A stretch of 64,000 nt of DNA from DASYXT01 sp035934555 (GTDB taxonomy: Bacteria > Verrucomicrobiota > Verrucomicrobiia > Limisphaerales > UBA8199), in assembly GCA_035934555.1 (NCBI GenBank), contig DASYXT010000034.1, forward strand, positions 1 to 64,000, given 5' to 3'. Positions 35,436-44,517 of this stretch are shown piece after piece. A model generated the notes under the pieces. That model searched no databases, was not told where the DNA came from, and worked only from the letters and a program-made list of their open reading frames with translations. Positions within the stretch are counted from its first letter, which is position 1. Each line of letters opens with the position of its first letter. The translations under genes and the position numbers were made by a program.

Positions 35436-36929
35436 TCAGGCCGCGGCTGCAGGGGAAGCGTTCTGGATCTCTGCGCGCTCGGCCAGCGCGAAAAAACGTT
35501 GGTACGCACCGTTCCAGGCTTCGCCATGCGGCAGCAGGGTCTCGAGCCGGAAGGAGTTGCGGACGACCTCGCGGGCATGCATCACGTTTTCGAGGTGGCC
35601 AAGAGCGACGGCTTGCACCGCGACATTCCCGATGGCCGTGATGTTTTTCGGCAGCACGACCACAGGCAACTGCAGGGCGTTGGCGATGAAATGATTCAGC
35701 AGCGAATTGGTCGAGTCCCCTGTGAGAAACAAGCGCGCGACCCGGACGCCGGAAAGATGCTCCAATTCGAGCAACATTCGGCGGTAGTAAAGCGCGAGGC
35801 TTTCGAGGATGCAACGGAAGATGGGGCCGGGTTTGCGCGGCAGGATTTGCTCAGTTTCTCTGCAAAAGGCCTGGATCTTCAGCGGCATTTCTTCAGGGTC
35901 ATCGAAGCGCGGGTCCGCAGGGTTGATGAGCGATTCGAAGGGAGTCGCCGAGCCGGCCAGATGCATGAGCAACTCCGGATCAAGTTGCCGATTCTCCTTT
36001 TCCCAGAACCGCTGGCAGGCTTCAAGGATCGACAGGCCGCGGATTGTTTTGTGAAACACAATCGAACTGCCGTAACCAAGGTGATTGCTGTACCTCAGGT
36101 CACGGCTCAAATCGTTGATCAGAGGTTCCGCCAAGGGCACCCCGATGGAGGCATCGGTTCCGGAGCCAAGGAACGCCCAGCCTTCGCCCGGGTTGGCCGG
36201 CATGCCGGCTGCCATCGCCGCCAGGTCATGCGAGCAGGAGGCGATTACCTGGGCCTCATCCAATTTGGTTCCCGAGGCAATTTGCGGCAATAGCTTGCCC
36301 AAAACCGTGCCGCTCGGAACCACCTCGGCAAATTTGCCCCGGGACACACGCAACTCCTCGAGCAGGCGCTCCGACCACGTCCGTTCCACCGGCTGATACA
36401 ACTCGGTGGCGCTAGCGAGCGTCGCTTCAATCCGCGGCACGCCGCAGAGCAGGTAATTAAAACCGTCCGCCAACGGGAGCAGACAGGCGGCGCGCTTTAG
36501 CCGTTTGGACGTCTCGTGAGCCAGTTGGACCGGCGTGCCGCAGGCCTGTGGCTGAATCCCGATCTGAAAATAATTATTTTGCGCGCGAATGCCGGACTCG
36601 TTTTTGGACTTAGCGGCAAAGCGGGGGTCGCTGCCGATTAAGGCAGGGGTCAACAGGGCACCCTTGGCATCAAACAGCAGGTAGTCGCCCGCGCATGAGG
36701 TGCAGCTTATGCCCCCAATAGGCTCCTCATAGACCCCTGCGGCGCGGAGGGCCTCCGTCAAGGCATTGTACAAGCCATTGACATCCCACTGCAGGCCGCT
36801 CTTGGACCGTATAGGCGTATGGTCGAATTGGTGGACCTCACTGACCGTGAGCTGTTCATGGTGCAGGCTTCCGATGGAAACCCGTCCGGCATCCCTCCCG
36901 AATTCACAGGCAAGGTAAAACTGAGTCAT
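35436..36929 (-). CDS. FGGY-family carbohydrate kinase, RhaB-like
   Basis: 497 residues from the ATG at 36929 ('MTQFYLACEFGRDAGRVSIG'); the frame is open to 36995. Overall layout follows rhamnulokinase: N-terminal phosphate-1-like motif, 'LQWDVNGLYNALTEALR', 'ISCTSCAGDYLLFDAKG', 'EGWAFLGSGTDASIGVP', and 'RLFLTGDSTNSLLNHFIANAL' near the C-terminus. Two family-typical places differ: the usual 'D-x-G-A-S-S-G-R' is 'E-F-G-R-D-A-G-R' and the 'D-T-W-G-V-D' motif is 'T-S-C-A-G-D'. It phosphorylates a sugar, perhaps a deoxy sugar or ketose; substrate is not determined. No rhamnose isomerase or aldolase is near. Confidence 0.75.
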   Translation of the reverse strand: MTQFYLACEFGRDAGRVSIGSLHHEQLTVSEVHQFDHTPIRSKSGLQWDVNGLYNALTEALRAAGVYEEPIGGISCTSCAGDYLLFDAKGALLTPALIGSDPRFAAKSKNESGIRAQNNYFQIGIQPQACGTPVQLAHETSKRLKRAACLLPLADGFNYLLCGVPRIEATLASATELYQPVERTWSERLLEELRVSRGKFAEVVPSGTVLGKLLPQIASGTKLDEAQVIASCSHDLAAMAAGMPANPGEGWAFLGSGTDASIGVPLAEPLINDLSRDLRYSNHLGYGSSIVFHKTIRGLSILEACQRFWEKENRQLDPELLMHLAGSATPFESLINPADPRFDDPEEMPLKIQAFCRETEQILPRKPGPIFRCILESLALYYRRMLLELEHLSGVRVARLFLTGDSTNSLLNHFIANALQLPVVVLPKNITAIGNVAVQAVALGHLENVMHAREVVRNSFRLETLLPHGEAWNGAYQRFFALAERAEIQNASPAAAA

Positions 36930-37087
36930 ACGGTCTAAACAGTGCAAGTGTTGTGCCCAAGCCCAGCGGCGCTGTGTGAAATTTTTCAGCAACATGCGGG
37001 GCGATTTTGCGGCAGGAAGCGCCCCGGCTACGTCGGTCGGCTAAATCTGTACCGAAATTGAGCAGGTGTGTCCGGTGCCGTTGACAC

Positions 37088-39037
37088 TCAGGAGAGGACA
37101 CCTCGTCTGCGCAAGAGGGCCGTCATCGCGCGGTCCATGAGTACCTCGGCCATGGGGCGGGTCGCCTCATCGAGGGCAGCACAGGCAGTTTGAAGGGCTT
37201 TGGTATCACCGCTCGCGGCATCCAGGGCGTCCGGACCAGCCGCCGCAATAACCGCCTCCAGCGCCGTCTGCACTTGGGCCTTGTAGCCGGGTTCGAGTTC
37301 GTCGGCGCATTCAGCAAGTCCTTTCTTAGCGGCGGCAATTAGCTCCTGGGCCTTGAGGCGGGCTTCGATCCAGCGCCGGGCTGCGAGGTCGTCGAATGCG
37401 TGTTCCACGGATTCCTCGACCATCTGCTGCACTGCGGTGTCATCGACATCCACGGCAGATTTCATCTCCACGCGGCGTTCCTTCCCCGTGCCGATATCCC
37501 GTGCTAATACGTGCAAAATGCCATCCGCATCCAATTCGAACTGGACACCGACGCGGGGAACACCGCGGGCCGCGGGTGAAAAATCAATCGTGAACCGGCC
37601 GAGACTCCAATTGTCGGCGGCCCGCTCGCGCTCGCCCTGGAGCACGTGAATGAGCATCTCGCGCTGATTATCCACGGCGGTAGTGAACATCTCCCCCGCT
37701 TTGATGGGGATGGTCGAGTTGCGCGGAATCAGCACGTTCATCAGCCCGCCGAAAGTTTCGATGCCCAGCGACAGGGGCGTCACGTCCAGCAACAGCACAT
37801 TTCGAAAGCCGCCGGAAAGGATTTCGGCCTGGATGGCCGCGCCCAGCGCCACCGCTTCATCGGGATTCTGCGAGGTATTGAGTTGGGGGCCTGCGGCGCG
37901 GTGGAACTCCGTACCGAGGCGGAGCGAGCCGCGGGTTTCGGCGAACTCGGCACACCCGAACAGCACCCGAACGAATTCGCGAACCAAAGGCATCCGGGTT
38001 TGGCCGCCGACCAGGATAACCTGGTCCAGGTCTTTCGGCTCGATATGCGCATCGGCCAGAGACTGTAGGCAGTGCGGGCGCGTGCGAGCAATAATGTCGC
38101 GGGTTAGGTTTTCGAGCTCGGTACGGGTCAGAACATATTGGAAGCTGAACCGTGGTGTCAGGAACGGCAGCCGCACCTCACTTTCCGTCTGGCTCGAGAG
38201 GTTGATCTTGGCGGTTTCCGCCGCTTCGCGCACGCGTGCAAGCATGCCCAATTCCTCGGGTGGGGCCGCGCCGGGATTTGCTGCCGTAGGGGTTAAGTCA
38301 GGTCCGCCGGCGGTTCGGATTTGCTCGAGCAGAAATTCGCTTACCCGTTTGTCCAGGTCGTCGCCGCCCAGGCGCGTGTTGCCGTTGGTCGCGAGCACCT
38401 GGAACACGCCGTCGTGCAACTCCAAAATCGAAAGGTCGAACGTCCCGCCGCCCAGATCGAATACAGCGATTTTTGCACGCTCGCTCAGCTTATCCAAACC
38501 GTAGGCCAGCGCAGCAGCCGTCGGCTCGTTGATGATCCGCTCGACGGTCAACCCTGCCAGTTCGCCCGCTCTTTTTGTGGCATTGCGCTGGGCATCGTTG
38601 AAATAGGCTGGCACCGTGATGACGGCTCGTGCGACAGGCTCGCCAAAATAGGCGTCAGCGTCCGCTTTGAGCTTTTTCAGCACTTCTGCGGAAATCTCTT
38701 CGGGTGTGAGCGAGCGCCCGCGAATGGAAACCGTTGCGGGGCCGGTGCCCTGACCTTGCACGCGATAGGTCACGAGCATCTCTTCCTCTGAAAGCTCGGC
38801 GCCGCGGCGGCCGATGAATCGTTTGACTGAATAGACCGTGTCCGCAGGGTTCACCACCCGAGCACGACTGGCGGGCAAACCCACTACCGGCGGACCTCCG
38901 TTCTCGGGGTAATTTACAAGGGACGGGGTAAGGCGCCGGCCCGCCGAGTCGGCGATGACCAGCGGGATGCCAGAATCCACCGTCGCCACCAGCGAATTGG
39001 TAGTGCCTAAATCAATACCGACAATCCTGCTGCTCAT
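37088..39037 (-). CDS. Hsp70-family chaperone (DnaK/HscA-like)
   Basis: 649 residues from the ATG at 39037, which starts the canonical 'MSSRIVGIDLGTTNSLVA'; the longer open frame to 39637 is not protein-like. The ATPase domain has 'VITVPAYFNDAQRNATKRAG', 'IINEPTAAALAYGLDK', 'IAVFDLGGGTFDLSIL' and 'VILVGGQTRMP'; the substrate domain has 'VTPLSLGIETFGG' and 'RNSTIPIKA'. An insertion 'PDLTPTAANPGAAPPEE' and a short C-terminus without the DnaK acidic tail suggest an accessory Hsp70 rather than the main DnaK. No DnaJ or GrpE lies nearby. Divergent from the CoaB-like gene. Confidence 0.88.
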   Translation of the reverse strand: MSSRIVGIDLGTTNSLVATVDSGIPLVIADSAGRRLTPSLVNYPENGGPPVVGLPASRARVVNPADTVYSVKRFIGRRGAELSEEEMLVTYRVQGQGTGPATVSIRGRSLTPEEISAEVLKKLKADADAYFGEPVARAVITVPAYFNDAQRNATKRAGELAGLTVERIINEPTAAALAYGLDKLSERAKIAVFDLGGGTFDLSILELHDGVFQVLATNGNTRLGGDDLDKRVSEFLLEQIRTAGGPDLTPTAANPGAAPPEELGMLARVREAAETAKINLSSQTESEVRLPFLTPRFSFQYVLTRTELENLTRDIIARTRPHCLQSLADAHIEPKDLDQVILVGGQTRMPLVREFVRVLFGCAEFAETRGSLRLGTEFHRAAGPQLNTSQNPDEAVALGAAIQAEILSGGFRNVLLLDVTPLSLGIETFGGLMNVLIPRNSTIPIKAGEMFTTAVDNQREMLIHVLQGERERAADNWSLGRFTIDFSPAARGVPRVGVQFELDADGILHVLARDIGTGKERRVEMKSAVDVDDTAVQQMVEESVEHAFDDLAARRWIEARLKAQELIAAAKKGLAECADELEPGYKAQVQTALEAVIAAAGPDALDAASGDTKALQTACAALDEATRPMAEVLMDRAMTALLRRRGVLS

Positions 39038-39073
39038 GCAAGTGATGTAAAATAGCACCTGTTTAGCGAGAGC

Positions 39074-39089
39074 GCGGACTTTAGTCTGC
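39074..39089. repeat. Single hairpin of repeat family B
   Basis: GCGGACT-TT-AGTCTGC, a 7-bp stem with one G-T pair, in the 200-bp gap between the divergent Hsp70 and CoaB-like genes, 37 bp upstream of the Hsp70 start. Same core as the ends of the elements at 35317-35421 and 55160-55268. Confidence 0.5.
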
Positions 39090-39239
39090 AGTAAGGTGCA
39101 ATTGCAAGCACGCCTGCGAATCGGGACAGTTCTGCCACCTGGATTATTGCGGCCGAGCAAAAATCCGCAGCCCGCCAGGAATTCAGGTAACATTACATCA
39201 TTTGCGATCTTCTGGCAGACCTCGTAGCCTTTCGTCGCC

Positions 39240-39899
39240 TTGAATTGTCTTGTTACTGCCGGGCCGACTTTCGAACCGCTGGACCAGGTGCGGCGGTTGA
39301 CCAATTTTTCTACGGGCCGGCTGGCAACAGAATTGGCCGGCTTCCTTACGGACCGCGGGCATCGCGTAACGCTGCTCCTCGGGGAACAGGCGACCTGGAC
39401 AGGTGAGCGCAGAGCAAGTTCGGTCAAAACGTTCACGACGACAGATAACTTGCGGGGACAATTGCAGGCGCTGGCGGCGGATAGCTGGCAGGCAGTGTTC
39501 CACGCCGCCGCGGTGAGCGATTTCAGTTTCGGCAAAGTCTGGCAACGCTCGCGCAACGGGCAACTCAGCGAAATCAGCGCGGGTAAAATCTCGACGCGGC
39601 ATGGTGCGTTATTGGCCGAACTTGTCCCTACGCGCAAACTGATCGCTGAACTGCGCGGCTGGTATGGTCGCGCATGCCTCGTGGGATGGAAATACGAAGT
39701 GGACGGCGGCAGGCCGCAGGTCCTCGAGGCTGCTGTGCGTCAAATCATTGAAAGCCGCACGGACGCTTGTATCGCGAACGGTCCCGCTTATGGCGCAGGT
39801 TTTGGCTTAGTGAGTCCAGATGGAACCTGCGAAAATCTCACAAACGAGGAAGCTCTGTTTCGGGGACTCGAAAAGCGGGCTTCCGAAGCCGCGCGGTAA
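39240..39899 (+). CDS. Standalone phosphopantothenoylcysteine synthetase (CoaB) domain protein
   Basis: 219 residues from a TTG at 39240, needed because the homologous text starts at once with 'MNCLVTAGPTFEPLDQVRRLTNFSTGRLATEL' (given here in parts), the CoaB opening in which the nucleotide binds. 'FHAAAVSDFSFG' and 'CLVGWKYE' are also conserved. In most bacteria CoaB is fused behind the CoaC decarboxylase; here only the CoaB half is present, as in eukaryotes and some bacteria. It would couple 4'-phosphopantothenate with cysteine using CTP. Because the lysine loop typical of bacterial CoaB is not obvious, activity is likely but not certain. Confidence 0.7.
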   Translation: MNCLVTAGPTFEPLDQVRRLTNFSTGRLATELAGFLTDRGHRVTLLLGEQATWTGERRASSVKTFTTTDNLRGQLQALAADSWQAVFHAAAVSDFSFGKVWQRSRNGQLSEISAGKISTRHGALLAELVPTRKLIAELRGWYGRACLVGWKYEVDGGRPQVLEAAVRQIIESRTDACIANGPAYGAGFGLVSPDGTCENLTNEEALFRGLEKRASEAAR

Positions 39900-39939
39900 G
39901 GCCTTCGGCGCCCGGCATCTTGGAATCTTTAGCCGCGCG

Positions 39940-42900
39940 TTACCCCTCCGCGCCGGCGAGCTCAGCCTTGCGCTCCCACCGTCTTTGCGCGCGCTCCGGC
40001 AGGGTGGTATCGACTTTGGCGTAATACGTCCCTTCGCCGAGTAGCTGTTCAACTTCGGTTTGGAATTCCAACGACGGGACGACAGAAAACCGCTCGTTGC
40101 TTTCTATGAAGATGAGTTCGCCTGTCGGTTGCTCCAAACGGAGGAACAAGGGGCATTTGCCTCGATGGCGGGCGGACAGTTCGTGAATCTGTTCGAGGGT
40201 CTGAGGGGTCAGATGTGCCATATGTAGTCGCAAATGGACCTGACGAGTGAACCGCCGCGGTGCCTCTTCCAAGGGCATGATTTCCTGGGGAAAGAGCTTC
40301 GGCCGCTCATCACCGGTGTTGATTTCACCGATCACAAAAACCGCTTTACCCTGCACCAGCAGCTCGCGGTACTTATCATAATTCTCATTCAGGCAAAGCA
40401 ACTGGACTGCGCCTTCGAGGTCTTCGAGCGTGGCGAGGCAATAAGGTTTGCCGCTCTTTTTGGAAATCCCATTTTGGACTGCGGCGATCATGCCACCGAG
40501 GCGCGTCAGCGTGCGGCTGGGCAGCGCCGCCACCGTCTTGGTGTTCGCCAGGTTGTACTTCTCGAGAATGACGGCGAAAGGGGTGAGCGGGTGACCGGTC
40601 ACATAAAACCCGAGCAGCTCCTTTTCGTGCGCGAGCATTTCATGCTGAGCCCACTCGGCCAGATTAGCAACCGCTCCGGACTCCGTTTCGGAATTCGAAG
40701 CATCGGTAGCGGAGCCGAACAGCGAACTTTGTCCGCGTTGCCGATCAGAAATCACACTGGCGGCCCGCGCCAGCGTGCGCTCGATTTGGCTGAAGAGAGT
40801 GGCCCGGGTTTTACCCAGGCTGTCACAGGCGCCACATTTGACTAGCGCTTCAAGAATTTTGCGATTGAGTGAGCGGCCGTCAACCCGTTCGCACATGTCT
40901 GCCAGCGAACGGAACCGGCCCCCTGTGTTGCGGGCCTTGAGAATGGCTTCGACCGCCACCTCTCCCACGCCCTTGATGGCCGCCAACCCAAACCGGATGA
41001 CCAGGCCGGCGCCGCTGTCCCCCGAGCCATTTGCGCCCGGACCGGGCGCCAGCCCCCGGGCGCCGATTCTACTCGGCGCGAAAAACACCTGGCTCTCGTT
41101 GACATCGGGCGGCAGCACTTCGATGCCCATGGTGCGCGCCTCAGCGATGTACTCGCTGAGTTTCTCGGTGTCGCCCATATCGTTGGTCATCATCGCGCAG
41201 AAAAACTCGACCGGATAATTGGCTTTGAGGTAGGCGGTCTGGTAGGCGACGATCGCGTAAGCCGCGGCGTGCGACTTGTTGAATCCGTAGCCGGCGAATT
41301 TTTCCAGTAAATCAAAAATCTGGTTGGCTTTCGGGGCGGGAATGTGGTTAACGCGCGCAGCGCCTTTGACGAAGTTGTCGCGCTGTTTGGCCATTTCTTC
41401 GAGCTTCTTTTTGCCCATGGCGCGGCGGAGCAAGTCGGCGGCGCCCAGCGTATAACCGGCGAGGGCCTGGGCGGCCTGCATCACCTGCTCCTGGTAAACC
41501 ATGATGCCGTAAGTTTCCCGGCAAATAGGCTCAAGCAAGGGATGCTCGTACTCGATTTTGACCTGTCCCTGACGGCGGCTGATGAACTCGGGGATGAGTT
41601 CCATCGGACCCGGCCGATACAGCGCAATGAGCGCGGTAATGTGTTCGACTGAACTTATCTGAAATTTGCGGCATAAATCCCGCATGCCGCCGGATTCCAA
41701 CTGGAACACACCGAGCGTGTTGGCCTTGTTCAGCAAATCATAGGTGCGCGCATCATCCAGCGGCAGATTCTCAATCGGAATATCCACCCCCCGGGTGCTT
41801 TTGACCAGATCGCACGTATTGCGAATCACCGTCAAGGTCTTCAGCCCGAGAAAGTCCATTTTGAGCAGGCCCAGGTCGCCTACTGGCCCCATGGCGTATT
41901 GGGTGACGATGGCGCCGTTTTCGTCCTGTTTAAGCGGCAAGAGGTTGACCAATGGTTGGTCGCCGATGACGACGCCCGCGGCGTGAACGCTGGCATTGCG
42001 CGATAGGTCCTCGAGGACCAGCGCCGTATCGAACAATTCGCGGGTGACCTCTTCCGTATCGTAGGCAGCCTTAAGTTCAGGCGATTGTTTTAACGCCTTT
42101 TCGAGCGTCATCTTCAGATCAAACGGGATCATTTTAGCGAGTCGATCGCACTCGCCATAACTCAGCCCCATCACCCGGCCGACATCCCGCACCACAGATT
42201 TGGCGCCCATCGTGCCGAAGGTCACGATCTGGGCGACCGCGTCGCGCCCATATTTTTGGCGAACGTACTCGATGACATCTGCGCGGCGATCGTCGGCGAA
42301 ATCGATGTCGATATCCGGCGGGTTGACGCGTTCAGGATTGAGAAAACGCTCGAACAGCAACCCATAGCGGATCGGGTCCACATTCGAAATCTCCAGCAGG
42401 TAAGTCACGATTGACCCGGCGGCTGATCCACGCGCCACACAGGCCACGCCCTTTTCATGACCGTAGCGGACAAAATCTCCGACAATCAGAAAGTAGCTCG
42501 TGAACCCGGTTTTCTCGATCACCTTCAACTCGAGTTGCAAGCGGTCTAACAGAGCCTGGACCGCCCTGTCTGCGGCAGCCGCGTTTCCAGTAGCCGCAGC
42601 CGACACAGCTTGAGCCCCGCCGGGAACGGCGCTTTCGTTCGTCGGGCTCTCGATATAAGTTGGCAACCGCCGCGGGTCCTCGAGCCGATCCACGATAAAC
42701 TCTTCGCCCTGCGCGCGTGCATGCAATCCATACCGGCTGCGCAAGCCCTCAGCCAGGAGCTGACGCAGATAGCTGTCGCGCGTAAATCCGGACGGCGGCT
42801 CGAACACCGGGTAATGCAGGCTCCCAAATTCGATTTCCAGGTTGCACAATTCCGCCACTTCGAGCGTGTTGCGCACCGCCTCAGGCACTTCAGCAAAGCG

Positions 42901-43671
42901 CGCTTGCATTTCCTCAGCCGAGCGCAGGTAAAACTGCTCCTGCGCGTAGCGCATGCGTTTAGCCTCGGAGAGGAGCGCCTGCGTGCCGATGCAAATCAAG
43001 CAATCGTGCGCGTGCGAATGCTCCTTTTGGACGTAATGAACATCATTGGTCGCCACCAGCTTGAGCCCGAACTCTTGTGCCCAGGGCACCAACAGACGGT
43101 TCACCTTGGCCTGCTCAGCCAACCCATGATTCTGAAGCTCCAGGTAAAAATTCTCCGGCCCAAAGGTTTGTTTGAACCAATCCACCGCGTCGCGAGCTTT
43201 GGCAGGTTGATCTCGCAGAATGTTTTCGGGAATCTCGCTGGCGAGGCACCCGGAAAGAGCGACGAGGCCATCATGGTGCGCGGCGAGCAACTCCTTATCT
43301 ATACGTGGCTTATAGTAATATCCTTCGAGATGAGCGGCCGTCGTCAGCCGTAACAAGTTGCGGTAACCCGCCTCATTCTTGGCGAGCAGAACCAGGTGAT
43401 GATACACATCACGGCCGCCGGTGCTGGTCTTTTTCTCGAACCGGCTGGCCGGGGCTACGTAAACTTCGCAGCCGATGATTGGTTTGATGCCCTTCTCACG
43501 AGCGGCACGATAAAAATCAATCGCGCCATAAAGCACCCCATGGTCGGTGATTGCCAGGGCCGGGAACTTCAAATCGTGCGCTCTGTCCATTAACCGGTCA
43601 AGCCTGCAGGCCCCGTCGAGCAGGGAATACTCGGTGTGCAGGTGGAGGTGAACGAACTCGGCATGCGCCAT
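39940..43671 (-). CDS. dnaE: DNA polymerase III alpha subunit
   Basis: 1243 residues. Replicative polymerase. N-terminal PHP domain ('FVHLHLHTEYSLLDGACRLDRL', 'ALAITDHGVLYGAIDFY', 'CEVYVAP'), the palm with catalytic acids in 'PDIDIDFADDRR', 'GSAAGSIVTYLL' and 'RPGPMELIPEFISRRQG', the finger region 'GYGFNKSHAAAYAIVAYQTAYLKANYP', a helix-hairpin-helix 'IKGVGEVAVEAIL' and an OB fold near the C-terminus ('TRLGGMIAAVQNGISKKSGKPY'). The insertion 'PTNESAVPGGAQAVSAAATG' in the N-terminal half is unusual and low complexity. Stop is 40 bp from the convergent CoaB-like gene. Confidence 0.97.
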   Translation of the reverse strand: MAHAEFVHLHLHTEYSLLDGACRLDRLMDRAHDLKFPALAITDHGVLYGAIDFYRAAREKGIKPIIGCEVYVAPASRFEKKTSTGGRDVYHHLVLLAKNEAGYRNLLRLTTAAHLEGYYYKPRIDKELLAAHHDGLVALSGCLASEIPENILRDQPAKARDAVDWFKQTFGPENFYLELQNHGLAEQAKVNRLLVPWAQEFGLKLVATNDVHYVQKEHSHAHDCLICIGTQALLSEAKRMRYAQEQFYLRSAEEMQARFAEVPEAVRNTLEVAELCNLEIEFGSLHYPVFEPPSGFTRDSYLRQLLAEGLRSRYGLHARAQGEEFIVDRLEDPRRLPTYIESPTNESAVPGGAQAVSAAATGNAAAADRAVQALLDRLQLELKVIEKTGFTSYFLIVGDFVRYGHEKGVACVARGSAAGSIVTYLLEISNVDPIRYGLLFERFLNPERVNPPDIDIDFADDRRADVIEYVRQKYGRDAVAQIVTFGTMGAKSVVRDVGRVMGLSYGECDRLAKMIPFDLKMTLEKALKQSPELKAAYDTEEVTRELFDTALVLEDLSRNASVHAAGVVIGDQPLVNLLPLKQDENGAIVTQYAMGPVGDLGLLKMDFLGLKTLTVIRNTCDLVKSTRGVDIPIENLPLDDARTYDLLNKANTLGVFQLESGGMRDLCRKFQISSVEHITALIALYRPGPMELIPEFISRRQGQVKIEYEHPLLEPICRETYGIMVYQEQVMQAAQALAGYTLGAADLLRRAMGKKKLEEMAKQRDNFVKGAARVNHIPAPKANQIFDLLEKFAGYGFNKSHAAAYAIVAYQTAYLKANYPVEFFCAMMTNDMGDTEKLSEYIAEARTMGIEVLPPDVNESQVFFAPSRIGARGLAPGPGANGSGDSGAGLVIRFGLAAIKGVGEVAVEAILKARNTGGRFRSLADMCERVDGRSLNRKILEALVKCGACDSLGKTRATLFSQIERTLARAASVISDRQRGQSSLFGSATDASNSETESGAVANLAEWAQHEMLAHEKELLGFYVTGHPLTPFAVILEKYNLANTKTVAALPSRTLTRLGGMIAAVQNGISKKSGKPYCLATLEDLEGAVQLLCLNENYDKYRELLVQGKAVFVIGEINTGDERPKLFPQEIMPLEEAPRRFTRQVHLRLHMAHLTPQTLEQIHELSARHRGKCPLFLRLEQPTGELIFIESNERFSVVPSLEFQTEVEQLLGEGTYYAKVDTTLPERAQRRWERKAELAGAEG

Positions 43672-43752
43672 AAGCCAGGAAGCTTAATATCGGGGCGCAG
43701 AGCCCGCAACGGCATTCAACTTACGATGTCATTTCGCGGCTGGCAAAAAGCT

Positions 43753-44517
43753 TTAGGGCGGGTACTGAAGCTTTTCCTGCAGCTCGCGCAGGCTGCGGGT
43801 CATTAGCAGTTGCCGTCCGTTGCGGAGCAACACCAGGGATTCCCCCCGGGGACCGGATTGCACCGCTTTGACTCGTTCGAGATTCACTATCGTCGAGCGG
43901 CTAATCCGTTGGAATATGCGCGGCGGCAGCCGGGCTTCCAGGTGCGTGATCGTTTCCCGCAGAATGTAATTTTCGCCGCCGGCCTGCAGCACGGCGTAAT
44001 TCGCGGCAGCCTCGATCGCATCGATATCTCGCACATTGACAAAAACCGTTTGGGAACCGGTCTTGACGGCAATGCGGTCCAAGTAAACTGGCTTTTGTGG
44101 CGTGGCATTCAGCCACGCGGCGAGGCGCTGGTTGAGTGCTGCGGTGTCACGAGCTTCCAGGCGCGCTCGGGCCCGTTCCACTGCCGCCACCAATCGCTCC
44201 CGGCTGAACGGCTTGAGCAGGTAATCGACCGCCTGGACTTCAAACGCTTCGACTGCATGGTGATCATGGGCGGTGATGAAGATAACCGCCGGCCAGATTT
44301 CAGGGGGAACTGCCCGCAACACCTCCAGGCCGCTGACCTCAGGCATTTGCACGTCCAGGAATACAAGGTCCGGCCGGTCCCGTTTGATCGTCGCAATCGC
44401 CTCGGGACCGTTGGCGCATTCTCCGATAATTTCGAGGCCGGCGGCCGGACCCAGTAGCTTCCGGACACGGGCCCGGGCGAGAGCCTCATCATCCACAATC
44501 AAAGCCCGAAGAATCAT
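43753..44517 (-). CDS. LytTR-family response regulator
   Basis: 254 residues. Receiver domain 1-120 with acidic pocket 'IVDDEALAR', phosphoacceptor Asp55 in 'VFLDVQMPEVSGLEVL', 'ITAHD' and 'YLLKPFSRERL'; LytTR DNA-binding domain about 145-250 ('YLDRIAVKTGSQTVFVNVRDI', 'FQRISRSTIVNLERVKAV'). LytTR proteins bind pairs of 9-bp direct repeats about 21 bp apart. The gene overlaps its kinase by ATGA (44517-44514) and such a repeat pair lies upstream of the kinase gene at 45781-45810. Confidence 0.92.
   Translation of the reverse strand: MILRALIVDDEALARARVRKLLGPAAGLEIIGECANGPEAIATIKRDRPDLVFLDVQMPEVSGLEVLRAVPPEIWPAVIFITAHDHHAVEAFEVQAVDYLLKPFSRERLVAAVERARARLEARDTAALNQRLAAWLNATPQKPVYLDRIAVKTGSQTVFVNVRDIDAIEAAANYAVLQAGGENYILRETITHLEARLPPRIFQRISRSTIVNLERVKAVQSGPRGESLVLLRNGRQLLMTRSLRELQEKLQYPP

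Noticed and set aside
37683..38504. 273-codon frame on the plus strand
   Set aside because: Antisense shadow of the highly conserved Hsp70 gene.
39038..39637. 200-residue N-terminal extension of the Hsp70 protein
   Set aside because: It is the antisense of the CoaB-like gene and the intergenic repeat; Hsp70 homology begins exactly at the ATG at 39037.
42610..43353. 247-codon frame on the plus strand
   Set aside because: Shadow of dnaE.
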